A stretch of DNA of 47,905 nucleotides from CAZVKN01 sp964627035. Lineage in GTDB: Bacteria; Electryoneota; AABM5-125-24; Hatepunaeales; Hatepunaeaceae. Made by a program: the position numbers and the translations under genes. The stretch spans positions 1 through 47,905 of the forward strand of contig CAZVKN010000022.1 of assembly GCA_964627035.1 (NCBI GenBank), written 5' to 3'. This document shows positions 34,855 through 42,239 of this stretch, piece after piece. Each line of letters begins with the position of its first letter. Position 1 is the stretch's first letter. The notes under the pieces are model-generated. The model was not told where the DNA came from, searched no databases, and was given only the letters and a program-made list of their open reading frames with translations.

Positions 34855-35836
34855 TCCTCTGTGGTTGTTGACAGCCTTATTTGTCGTACCGATCATTTAT
34901 CTGTATATCCGCGCACGCAAAGCAAAGGTTCCCTCGTTAACATTCAGTGCTGTGAAGCTGGCAAAATCAGCATCACTACAACGTCGCGATTGGAAACGGT
35001 ATTTACGTCATGCCAATATTGTACTTATCACTATAACGATACTTTCCCTCGCGATGGTTCTTTCACGACCGCAATCAATGGAGAAGGGTCAGGATATTCA
35101 TAGTGAAGGGATTGACATTGTCATAGCACTCGACATATCCGCCAGCATGATGGCACGTGATTTCACACCGGATCGAGTGGGCGCAGCGAAAAGAGTAGCA
35201 TCCGACTTCATTAGCGGTCGTCCACATGACCGGATCGGGATGGTACTGTTCGGGAAGTATGCCTTCGCCCAATGTCCACTGACTGTAGATCATGCGATCC
35301 TGATGGAACTAATTGACAGCGTTAAGATAGGCTTAACCAATCCCGATGCGACCGCAATCGGGCAAGCATTGGGCAGTGCGCTTAACCGACTTAAATCGAG
35401 TGAATCGAAATCTAAGACTATCATTCTTCTTACAGACGGTGAAAACAATTCCGGTCTTCCACCTCTTACAGCAGCAGAAGCAGCAGAAGCATTGGGAGTG
35501 CGGGTATATACAATCGGAGTCGGCAAACATGGCACTGCACCCTATCCGGCGAACGATATTTTCGGCAGACCTACAGTTCAACAGGTTCCGGTATCAATTG
35601 ATGAGGAGTTGCTAACCAAGATCGCCAAGATGACTGATGGACTCTATTTCCGTGCGACCAATAATCGCAAACTTGAGCAGATATTCGATGAAATTGATCA
35701 GATGGAGAAGACGCGCATCAGAGTGACTTCATACACCCGATATAGTGAGCTGTTCTACAACTGGGCTTATATTGCTGCCGGAGCACTGTTGCTGAGCTTG
35801 CTGCTTTCAACGCTGGTGGTCAGGAGGATGATATGA
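34841..35836 (+). CDS. batA: BatA-type VWA domain membrane protein
   Basis: A 331-residue protein with an N-terminal BatA segment and helices at about 7-24 and 57-76, then a VWA domain. The metal-ion-dependent adhesion site is DISAS (98-102), with a later conserved T-D-G-E-N-N at LLTDGENNSG. A final transmembrane helix lies near 307-327. A strong AAGGAAGGGG ribosome site precedes the ATG. The gene overlaps batB by four bases. In Bacteroides, Bat proteins are linked to aerotolerance; here the gene set is the same but the phenotype is unknown. Confidence 0.92.
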   Translation: MYLANPLWLLTALFVVPIIYLYIRARKAKVPSLTFSAVKLAKSASLQRRDWKRYLRHANIVLITITILSLAMVLSRPQSMEKGQDIHSEGIDIVIALDISASMMARDFTPDRVGAAKRVASDFISGRPHDRIGMVLFGKYAFAQCPLTVDHAILMELIDSVKIGLTNPDATAIGQALGSALNRLKSSESKSKTIILLTDGENNSGLPPLTAAEAAEALGVRVYTIGVGKHGTAPYPANDIFGRPTVQQVPVSIDEELLTKIAKMTDGLYFRATNNRKLEQIFDEIDQMEKTRIRVTSYTRYSELFYNWAYIAAGALLLSLLLSTLVVRRMI

Positions 35837-36843
35837 TACAGTTTACTCATCCTCTATTGCTGAATCTCCTGTGGCTGGTTCCCGTCCTGTTTACATTGGT
35901 CTGGCTGGAATATCGTTGGAAACTAAGTGCGATGAAAAAATGGGCAAGTCAGAAGCTGTGGGATGATGTGATTCCGAACCGTGCTCCTGTCAATGTGTTG
36001 TGGAAAAGAATACTATTCGTATTAGCAGTTGGTCTCCTAATCTTTGCCATGTCCGGTCCACAGGTTGGCACGCGTCTGGTGGAAGTCACACGGCAGGGAA
36101 CAGACATTGCACTCGCTGTTGATCTTTCACAGTCCATGTTGGTTGAAGATTTGACCCCAAACCGATTCCAAAGAGCACGTCATGAGATAAGCCGTTTTAT
36201 GGATAAGTTGACAGGTGATCGGGTTGCACTCATTCCATTCGCAAGGGTCGCATTCGTTGAAGTACCGATGACACTCGATCATGCTGCGGTCAACTCCAAA
36301 CTGAATGCAATCAAGCCCGAGATGATTCCTCATCCCGGTACTTCTCTTGCAGCAACTATCAAGCAAGCGAGGAGGGTTTTCTCAAACAAAAGTCAGGCTC
36401 AGAAGATCATTGTGATCATTACCGACGGCGAAGATCACGAAGCGGATGCGATCAAAGAGGCAAAAAAAGCTGCGGACGAGGGGATCATTATTTATACTAT
36501 CGGCATGGCGACCGTAAGTGGTGGACCGATTCCGGTAAAAAGTCAATATGGTAAAGTTACAGGTTACAAGAAGGATAGATCCGGAAGCACAATTGTATCA
36601 AGACTAAATGAGGATCTGCTCTCTGAAATCAGCAGCGTTACCGGAGGAGAATTTTATCGGGCAACACAGACAGGCAGTGAGTTCAAACAGTTGTATAAGA
36701 CAATAGCAGGTATGGACAAGGAAAAGTTTGAGACTAAACAGTTCACGGATTATGAAGACAGATTCCAATATCCGGCAGCATTGGCACTACTGCTGATTGT
36801 GATAGGACAGCTTATACCTCCGGCAAGGAGACGCACATCATGA
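35833..36843 (+). CDS. batB: BatB-type VWA domain membrane protein
   Basis: A 336-residue paralogue of the preceding gene. Helices at about 8-26 and 57-73 precede the VWA domain with MIDAS DLSQS (97-101), followed by the TDGEDHEADAIKEAKKAADEG segment. A C-terminal helix (PAALALLLIVIGQLIPP) closes it. Overlaps batA and batC by four bases each. Two VWA proteins side by side probably form a heteromeric membrane complex driven by MoxR. Confidence 0.92.
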   Translation: MIQFTHPLLLNLLWLVPVLFTLVWLEYRWKLSAMKKWASQKLWDDVIPNRAPVNVLWKRILFVLAVGLLIFAMSGPQVGTRLVEVTRQGTDIALAVDLSQSMLVEDLTPNRFQRARHEISRFMDKLTGDRVALIPFARVAFVEVPMTLDHAAVNSKLNAIKPEMIPHPGTSLAATIKQARRVFSNKSQAQKIIVIITDGEDHEADAIKEAKKAADEGIIIYTIGMATVSGGPIPVKSQYGKVTGYKKDRSGSTIVSRLNEDLLSEISSVTGGEFYRATQTGSEFKQLYKTIAGMDKEKFETKQFTDYEDRFQYPAALALLLIVIGQLIPPARRRTS

Positions 36844-37556
36844 AAATATCTCAAGCTATATTTGTACTAATCGCAATTCTAATGTTCAATCCGCTTTTTG
36901 CTGAAGAGACTCCTCGCAAGGCTGCTTCTAAGGGAGTGGACCACTATAAAAAAGAAGAGTTCGACAAAGCTTCAGCAGAATTCATCACCGGACTTCGCTC
37001 TGATCCTAATGAGAGAGAACAGGATCAGCTCAGCTATGACCTCGGTGCTGCACTGTACAAAGCCGGAAATTTCGAGGAAGCGGCAGGTTGGTTTTCACGA
37101 GCTGCTAAATCAGCATTAGAGAATGACAAAGGATTAGCGTCAGATGCTTTGTACAATCTCGGTAACAGCTATGTGCAGTTGCAAAAGCTTGAAGAGGCAG
37201 CCAATGCATATAAGTATGCTCTAAAGGTTGACCCAAAAGATCGGGAGACCAAAGAGAATCTTGAATCAGTTCTGCGGATGATGCAGATGCAGCCTCAGCA
37301 ACAACAACAGCAGGATCAGCAAGATCAGGAACAACAAGAGCAACCTGATTCCACCGATCAACAACAGCAACCACAGCCGTCAGAATCGGATACAACAGGA
37401 AATCAGGAACAGCAGCCTCAACCTGAACCGACAGACATGTCACCTGAAGAAGCAAAAGATCTGCTGCAGGCACTCGAAGCAGATGAACAGGAAGCTCAGA
37501 AGGATAAGCTGGAACGACAGTTTGGTAAGCCAAAACGGACAGGTAAGGATTGGTAA
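36840..37556 (+). CDS. batC: BatC-type TPR protein with glutamine-rich linker
   Basis: A 238-residue periplasmic protein. Signal peptide 1-21. TPR repeats span about 30-140 (VDHYKKEEFDKASAEFITGL, ALYNLGNSYVQLQKLEEAANAYKYALKVDP). A low-complexity linker at 149-197 is dominated by Gln with Pro, Asp and Glu. The C-terminus QFGKPKRTGKDW is the conserved ending of BatC proteins. Gln-rich linkers are usual in this family, although this one is long. Overlaps batB by four bases and ends eight bases before batD. Confidence 0.9.
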   Translation: MKISQAIFVLIAILMFNPLFAEETPRKAASKGVDHYKKEEFDKASAEFITGLRSDPNEREQDQLSYDLGAALYKAGNFEEAAGWFSRAAKSALENDKGLASDALYNLGNSYVQLQKLEEAANAYKYALKVDPKDRETKENLESVLRMMQMQPQQQQQQDQQDQEQQEQPDSTDQQQQPQPSESDTTGNQEQQPQPEPTDMSPEEAKDLLQALEADEQEAQKDKLERQFGKPKRTGKDW

Positions 37557-37563
37557 GCGGAAA

Positions 37564-39405
37564 ATGAGATATAATCTGAGACATATCATTTTACTGCTTA
37601 CTGCAATCCTTCTTATCGCACCGTTGACTTTAAATGCCAAAATTGAACTGACTGCTGAAGTGGATCAGGATAAAGTGCAGATCGGTGGAAGGTTCACATA
37701 TACTGTTACAGTTTCCGGTGCACTGAGATTGCCGGATATCGAACCTCCTGATTTTGCAGGTCTGAAGATTTTAGCCGGTCCGTCCAGTAGCAGCAGCACT
37801 CAGATAATTAACACTCAAGTTTCCAGCTCAAAAAGCCTGACCTATGTCCTGCGAACACTCAACACAGGCAGGATCACGATAAAACCTGCAAAAGTGAAGT
37901 ACAAGCGAAAGGTCTATACTTCTCAACCGATCACTGTAAATGTTGTATCGGCTGGCAAGTCTCCATCCGCTGCTACAAAAAAATCATCTCGTAGCAATTC
38001 ACAATCGGATGTCGGCGCCGGTAATAAACCGCTCCCTGATGTATTTGTGGTGGCTCGAGCGGCGAAAGACAAGCTATATCTCCGCGAAATGGTCACAATC
38101 ACCTACGACCTCTATCTCAGGATTACTGTCACTAACTTCACCTTCGCAAAAATCCCGTCTGCCACCGGATTCTGGCAGGAGGAGTTTGATCTGCCGCGTC
38201 AGCCGAAGCTTCGGAATGTTACCCTCAAAGGACAGGATTACAAGGTCGCCACAATTCGCAAGATCGGACTGTTTCCGACCCGCACCGGAGAGCTGACAAT
38301 AGAACCGCTTCGGACAGATGTCACAGTCGAACGTCCTGCCAAAAAGAAAAGAAGATCTCGTCGCGATCCGTTCAACTGGTTTTTTGACGACAGGGTAAGA
38401 CGTGAAACCAAAACAGTGTCAACCGAACCGCTGCATCTGACAGTGCTTGCTCTCCCTCTCAAGGGTAGATCGAACAGTTTCAAGGGTGATGTGGGGGAAT
38501 ATAATCTGAAGGTGACTTATGACAAACGGAAACTGGCTCAGCACGATGCACTGACAATTAAAGTGACGATCAGCGGGAGTGGCTATCTGAAGTCAATTGA
38601 TCCGCCCAAATTGACTCTGCCGTCTGGATTTGAGCAGTTCGATCCTACTGTTGACGAGAAAATTACCACATCAGGATCAACGGTTCGCGGCAGAAAACAG
38701 TTCAGCTACCTTGTGATCCCGCGAAGAGTCGGAAAGTTCAAACTCGATCCGATTGAATTCAGTTTCTTTAATCCTTCCACCGCAAAGTATTCCAAAAAGA
38801 AAGCCGGAGGCATCTCCCTGACGGTCACACCCGGTGACGGATCTGCATTCTCCGAGCAGATGCAGAGTTCATCAGCAGTTGACATTCTCGATAGTGACAT
38901 CAGATTCATAAAAGACCTTTCTAAACCGTTGACCAAGATCGAGGTTCCTGTTTATCAGTCAACATGGTTTTATGCTGTCTTACTAATGTCACCGCTTCTG
39001 TTCCTGTTGGGACTTGCTACAGAAAAGACATTGCAGCAACGTCTTTCCGATCCTATCGCTGTTCGCAGGAGAAGAGTATCCGAACTTGTCCGCAAGACAT
39101 GGATTGAAGCTGGTAAGCTGGAAAAATCCGGTGACATTGCAAAAGCGGTTGACATTCTCGGAAGTGCACTCAAGGAGCTGATTGGTGTGAAGGTCAATGT
39201 CCCGACAGCCGGACTTACACGAGAATTGATATACACCAAGCTAACTGAAACAAATACTGAGACTGATCTTGTTGAGGAGGTTGTAGCCGTTTTCGACAAC
39301 ATTGAGAAAATGAGATTCGGATATACTTCATTTGACGATTCTGAAGGGCTGGATTACCTGACCCGATTTAGAAAGCTTTCAAAAGATTTGGAGGCAATTC
39401 AATGA
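37564..39405 (+). CDS. batD: BatD family protein
   Basis: A 613-residue envelope protein. The start is the ATG at 37564, which gives a signal peptide (MRYNLRHIILLLTAILLI...); an upstream in-frame ATG at 37483 lies inside batC. The body contains tandem beta-sandwich repeats of the BatD/oxygen-tolerance family, opening IELTAEVDQDKVQIGGRFTYTVTV and later EYNLKVTYDKRKLAQHDALTIKV. There is a Lys/Arg-rich insert near residues 255-265. A transmembrane helix near VYQSTWFYAVLLMSPLLFLLG precedes a cytoplasmic tail. Overlaps batE by four bases. Confidence 0.9.
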   Translation: MRYNLRHIILLLTAILLIAPLTLNAKIELTAEVDQDKVQIGGRFTYTVTVSGALRLPDIEPPDFAGLKILAGPSSSSSTQIINTQVSSSKSLTYVLRTLNTGRITIKPAKVKYKRKVYTSQPITVNVVSAGKSPSAATKKSSRSNSQSDVGAGNKPLPDVFVVARAAKDKLYLREMVTITYDLYLRITVTNFTFAKIPSATGFWQEEFDLPRQPKLRNVTLKGQDYKVATIRKIGLFPTRTGELTIEPLRTDVTVERPAKKKRRSRRDPFNWFFDDRVRRETKTVSTEPLHLTVLALPLKGRSNSFKGDVGEYNLKVTYDKRKLAQHDALTIKVTISGSGYLKSIDPPKLTLPSGFEQFDPTVDEKITTSGSTVRGRKQFSYLVIPRRVGKFKLDPIEFSFFNPSTAKYSKKKAGGISLTVTPGDGSAFSEQMQSSSAVDILDSDIRFIKDLSKPLTKIEVPVYQSTWFYAVLLMSPLLFLLGLATEKTLQQRLSDPIAVRRRRVSELVRKTWIEAGKLEKSGDIAKAVDILGSALKELIGVKVNVPTAGLTRELIYTKLTETNTETDLVEEVVAVFDNIEKMRFGYTSFDDSEGLDYLTRFRKLSKDLEAIQ

Positions 39406-40160
39406 GAATTCTACTCTTCTTTACGATATTAACATCATTTCTATCTGTCCAAATTTTATTTGCCGGACTTCCTGAACAACTGTTTGAAACCGGGAACAAA
39501 GCCTATCTTGATGGCAACTGGAATGAAGCACTAAAAAGCTGGAAACAGATTGAATCATCCGGCTATCTCGGTGGAGAATTGTACTTCAACATGGGAAATG
39601 CCTACTTCCAGACGAATCAATTGGGTGAAGCAATCCTCTACTGGGAAAAGGCGTCAACTTTGTTGGTTGACAAGACGGACGTCCTACACAACCTTGAAAT
39701 CGCACGGAAACGATTGGTTGACAAACTCGATGACGAAGTCCACCTGCCTGTATGGGATTGGTTTGACAATTTCAGATCACGCTTCTCAACAGGCATACTC
39801 GCATGGGGAGCGATTCTATTCTGTTTCCTGCTGTTTGCAGTTATCAGTTTGCAGCGGTGGATGTGGCGGTCTTCTGTTTTACTGAAATACAGCATCTCGC
39901 TGTTTGCCGTTTTTTTCGCAGTTAACACTTCACTATTGTATCTCGAAGCGCGTGATGAAAACCTGAACCGTTACTGTGTTTTTGTATCACATGAAGCGGA
40001 AGTGCTGTCTGCACCTGCATTCGGTACGGGCAAGATGTTATTCTCTCTGCATGAAGGAACTAAAGTTCGGATTATCCGACAGGTTGATGATTGGTTTGAG
40101 ATTGATGCCGGAAAGCAGAGACAGGGCTGGGTGAGGAGCGATGCTGTCGGAGTGATATAA
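39402..40160 (+). CDS. batE: BatE-type TPR protein with C-terminal SH3 domain
   Basis: A 252-residue protein. Signal peptide 1-21, TPR repeats about 24-110 (YLDGNWNEALKSWKQIESSGYLGGELYFNMGNAYFQTNQLGEAILYWEKA), and two transmembrane helices (about 134-152 and 162-179). A bacterial SH3 domain ends the protein (HEAEVLSAPAFGTGKMLFSLHEGTKVRII...GWVRSDAV), which may bind cell-wall peptide. This is the normal BatE layout. Last gene of the bat operon; a palindromic element follows 18 bases after the stop. Confidence 0.85.
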   Translation: MRILLFFTILTSFLSVQILFAGLPEQLFETGNKAYLDGNWNEALKSWKQIESSGYLGGELYFNMGNAYFQTNQLGEAILYWEKASTLLVDKTDVLHNLEIARKRLVDKLDDEVHLPVWDWFDNFRSRFSTGILAWGAILFCFLLFAVISLQRWMWRSSVLLKYSISLFAVFFAVNTSLLYLEARDENLNRYCVFVSHEAEVLSAPAFGTGKMLFSLHEGTKVRIIRQVDDWFEIDAGKQRQGWVRSDAVGVI

Positions 40161-40177
40161 AAAGATTTCTGAATTTT

Positions 40178-40228
40178 GTGGTCTGGTTGTCTCAACCGCG
40201 ACGTCGAGCTTGAGACAAGCACGACTAC
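40178..40228. repeat. REP-like family B element (copy B3)
   Basis: gtgg at the left foot, hairpin ggttg/caacc, hairpin gcttg/caagc with small changes from other copies (cgagc and gcacg), and CTAC at the right end. It lies between batE and the DUF4097 gene and could form the 3' end of the bat mRNA. Confidence 0.75.
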
Positions 40229-40275
40229 AGTAAACAGTGCTGAAATCGTGTAACCTTTTCTCTTGTGAGCAAGTC

Positions 40276-40316
40276 TATAAAAGAAAAGCAAACCAACCAA
40301 TGAAAAGGAGACCAAA
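40276..40316 (+). promoter_or_regulatory. Ribosome site and possible -10 box before the DUF4097 gene
   Basis: TATAAA at 40276-40281 resembles a -10 box without a clear -35. A strong AAAAGGAG Shine-Dalgarno sequence lies about seven bases before the ATG at 40317, which fixes the start. Confidence 0.45.
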
Positions 40317-41168
40317 ATGAACAGATCAACGAAATTCACACTACCTGTACTGCTGGCTGTTTTTCTGATGCTATCCTCGGCAGCTTTCGGCGCTGAATAC
40401 CACAACGACAGCAGTGAAAAAGCCACAAGCAGCTTTCACAAAGAACTCGATTCTAAATCCATTAAATTACTTGGTGTGGAAACCACAAACGGTAGCATCA
40501 CGATAATTGGTGATGACACGGATAAAATCTTTATTGACGCTGACCTGAAAGTGAAAGGACCTGATGCAGAGGTTTGTCAGGAACTACTCGACAAAATCGC
40601 AATTCGATTGAAGGAGAGCCGAAAATCACTCAATATATTTGTTGAGAAGAAGAATAAGCGCAGATACAGCATCAGCGTCACCTTCAATCTGAGAGTGCCT
40701 CATGAGATGAACATTGAAGCCTCAACGGTGAACGGCGGAGTTAACATTACCGCACTTGAGGGTGACATGGAGCTGTCAACCGTAAACGGCGGGGTTAACT
40801 GCAGTCATGTTAATGGCAACATCGAGGCTTCCACTGTCAACGGTGGAATCAATCTTGAGTCCGTATCCGGCGATGTAGAAGCGAGTAGTGTCAACGGCGG
40901 GATTGTTTGCAGTGCGATTGATGCAACTCCATCCGACATCGAGCTGAGCAGTGTCAACGGCAGCATTGATCTCGGTTTGCGAGGCAAGTTAAACAGCTCC
41001 TTAGAGGCAAACACAATGAACGGCAAGGTTCGCGTGAGCGGCATTGATGTATATCTACCAAAAAAGAATCCCCGTCATCTGAAAACCGTCCTCGGTGACG
41101 GTGAGGGAGATTATGAGTTAAACACTGTTAACGGCAGCATTCACATTAACGTCATAGCCGCTGATTGA
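40317..41168 (+). CDS. Secreted DUF4097-type beta-repeat protein
   Basis: A 283-residue protein with a signal peptide (FTLPVLLAVFLMLSSAAFG, cut before AEY). The mature part is a DUF4097/adhesin-like beta-helix built from a repeated motif of about 20 residues, with S-x-V-N-G-G or variants near ASTVNGGVN, LSTVNGGVN, ASTVNGGIN, ASSVNGGIV, LSSVNGSID, ANTMNGKVR and LNTVNGSIH. Function of the family is not established; surface or envelope stress roles have been suggested. It is preceded by its own ribosome site and separated from batE by a REP-like element, so it may be a separate transcript. Confidence 0.85.
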   Translation: MNRSTKFTLPVLLAVFLMLSSAAFGAEYHNDSSEKATSSFHKELDSKSIKLLGVETTNGSITIIGDDTDKIFIDADLKVKGPDAEVCQELLDKIAIRLKESRKSLNIFVEKKNKRRYSISVTFNLRVPHEMNIEASTVNGGVNITALEGDMELSTVNGGVNCSHVNGNIEASTVNGGINLESVSGDVEASSVNGGIVCSAIDATPSDIELSSVNGSIDLGLRGKLNSSLEANTMNGKVRVSGIDVYLPKKNPRHLKTVLGDGEGDYELNTVNGSIHINVIAAD

Positions 41169-41232
41169 TTCAACAATTCAAAACGATTTTCCGCTAATGA
41201 AGCTTGACACTACACGAAACCGTTCGTAAGCT

Positions 41233-41310
41233 ACACTATAGTGTGCTATTATTACTGAGTACGATAAAGAGCGTACACTGTCATTTGCCGTTTCTGACGT
41301 ATTGTACGCT
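41233..41310. repeat. Perfect 12-bp palindrome and stem-loop in a gene-free stretch
   Basis: The palindrome acactatagtgt lies at 41233-41244. A stem-loop has arms agcgtaca (41270-41277) and tgtacgct (41303-41310) with an inner gtca/tgac pair. The 41169-41617 gap of about 450 bases has no gene I recognise. The rest is A/T-rich until the family D element at 41501. A regulatory or relic mobile role is possible. Confidence 0.5.
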
Positions 41311-41500
41311 AATGGCGCAGCGCGTCGGATTCAAATGGATGGATTTCGGAATATCGTTTATAAATGGCGATCCGACCTAGGGACTACTGAAGTTTAAGGA
41401 GAACTTTGAGGCGAGGCACTATTTTAGGTTGACGTATCAGGTGGAAGTGTGAAGGAATTAGATGAAGTTTGGAAAAATTTCGTCATTCTGGTATCTGTTT

Positions 41501-41583
41501 CGTCACTCCCGCGAAGGCGGGAGTCCAGAGTTTTAGTTTGTTGTCACATTTAAGACTGGATTCCCGCCTGCGCGGGAATGACG
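41501..41583. repeat. Family D palindromic pair upstream of the GIY-YIG gene
   Basis: Left hairpin cgtcactcccgcgaaggcggga, right hairpin ggattcccgcctgcgcgggaatgacg, in inverted orientation with about 35 bases between. The two ends (cgtcactcccgc and gcgggaatgacg) also pair with each other. It ends 34 bases before the endonuclease start. Confidence 0.8.
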
Positions 41584-41617
41584 ATAATGAAATTGAGGAT
41601 GACAAAGGAATATGTGA

Positions 41618-41914
41618 ATGAAGAAAGAAAAGACGTTTTACGTCTATATTATGACGAGCAAGCGTAACGGCACACTTTATATCGGTGTTACGAGTGATCT
41701 CGTTCAGCGTGTATTTGCACATAGAAATGGTTTGCGAGATGGATTCACTAAAAAACATGGTATTAAGAGACTGGTATATTTTGCGGAGGCAGGAGATGGC
41801 TATGATGCTATAACACGTGAGAAGCAATTGAAGAAATGGAATCGCAAATGGAAACTAAGATTGATTGAAGAATTTAACCCTGAATGGAAAGACTTGTACA
41901 CTGAAATTGTTTAA
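41618..41914 (+). CDS. GIY-YIG family endonuclease, single-domain
   Basis: A 98-residue GIY-YIG protein. The signature is present as YVYIMTSKRNGTLYIGVTSD at residues 8-27, with the catalytic Arg in LVQRVFAHRNG and a later conserved E in EAITREKQLKKW form (AITREKQLKKWNRKWKLRLIEE). Such short proteins are common in bacterial genomes and of unknown role; they are related to UvrC and homing nucleases. The ATG has an AAAGGA site upstream. Family D palindromes lie directly before and after the gene, which suggests an association with those repeats. Confidence 0.9.
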   Translation: MKKEKTFYVYIMTSKRNGTLYIGVTSDLVQRVFAHRNGLRDGFTKKHGIKRLVYFAEAGDGYDAITREKQLKKWNRKWKLRLIEEFNPEWKDLYTEIV

Positions 41915-41923
41915 CCTTCGATC

Positions 41924-41954
41924 CGTCATCCCCGTGAAGACGGGAATCCGCTGA
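41924..41954. repeat. Family D half element downstream of the GIY-YIG gene
   Basis: cgtcatccccgtgaagacgggaatcc, a single hairpin with core ccccgt/acggg, starting nine bases after the endonuclease stop. It is in the same orientation as the left arm of the upstream pair. Confidence 0.75.
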
Positions 41955-41972
41955 CATAAACGAAATTAACGG

Positions 41973-42239
41973 ATGTGGCGTGAGCATTCAAAAGTTATTG
42001 ATAAGTTTGAAGGGAAAACGTACAATTACTCCAGTTCATTCTTTCTTGTTGTGTTTGACAGACAAGCAGCAATGATTAGCTTATTTCCTCAGATCAATAT
42101 CGAGCCATTTGAATTTGAGCCTTTTGAACCTATTGTAGCAATTAACAACAGAGAAGATTGTCGGGTATTCATAGATAAATTAATTGATTGGTTCGATGTT
42201 CAGTGGAATAAGGCCACTCTAATTCAACAAACAGATTAA
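41973..42239 (+). CDS. Small hypothetical protein coupled to the biotin carboxylase gene
   Basis: An 88-residue open frame with no family I recognise. It is acidic and rich in aromatic residues (NIEPFEFEPFEPIVAINN), with an apparent helix at REDCRVFIDKLIDWFDVQW. No signal peptide or membrane segment. Its TAA stop overlaps the ATG of the next gene by one base (TAATG), which argues for real translation coupled to the carboxylase. Against this, no ribosome site is seen before its ATG. It could also be the 3' remnant of a longer gene cut by the family D repeat just upstream. Confidence 0.4.
   Translation: MWREHSKVIDKFEGKTYNYSSSFFLVVFDRQAAMISLFPQINIEPFEFEPFEPIVAINNREDCRVFIDKLIDWFDVQWNKATLIQQTD

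Noticed and set aside
37483..37563. Upstream start for BatD
   Set aside because: It lies inside batC and would place 27 polar residues before the signal peptide.
41483..41827. Open frame antisense to the GIY-YIG gene
   Set aside because: It runs across the family D palindromes and has no recognisable domain.
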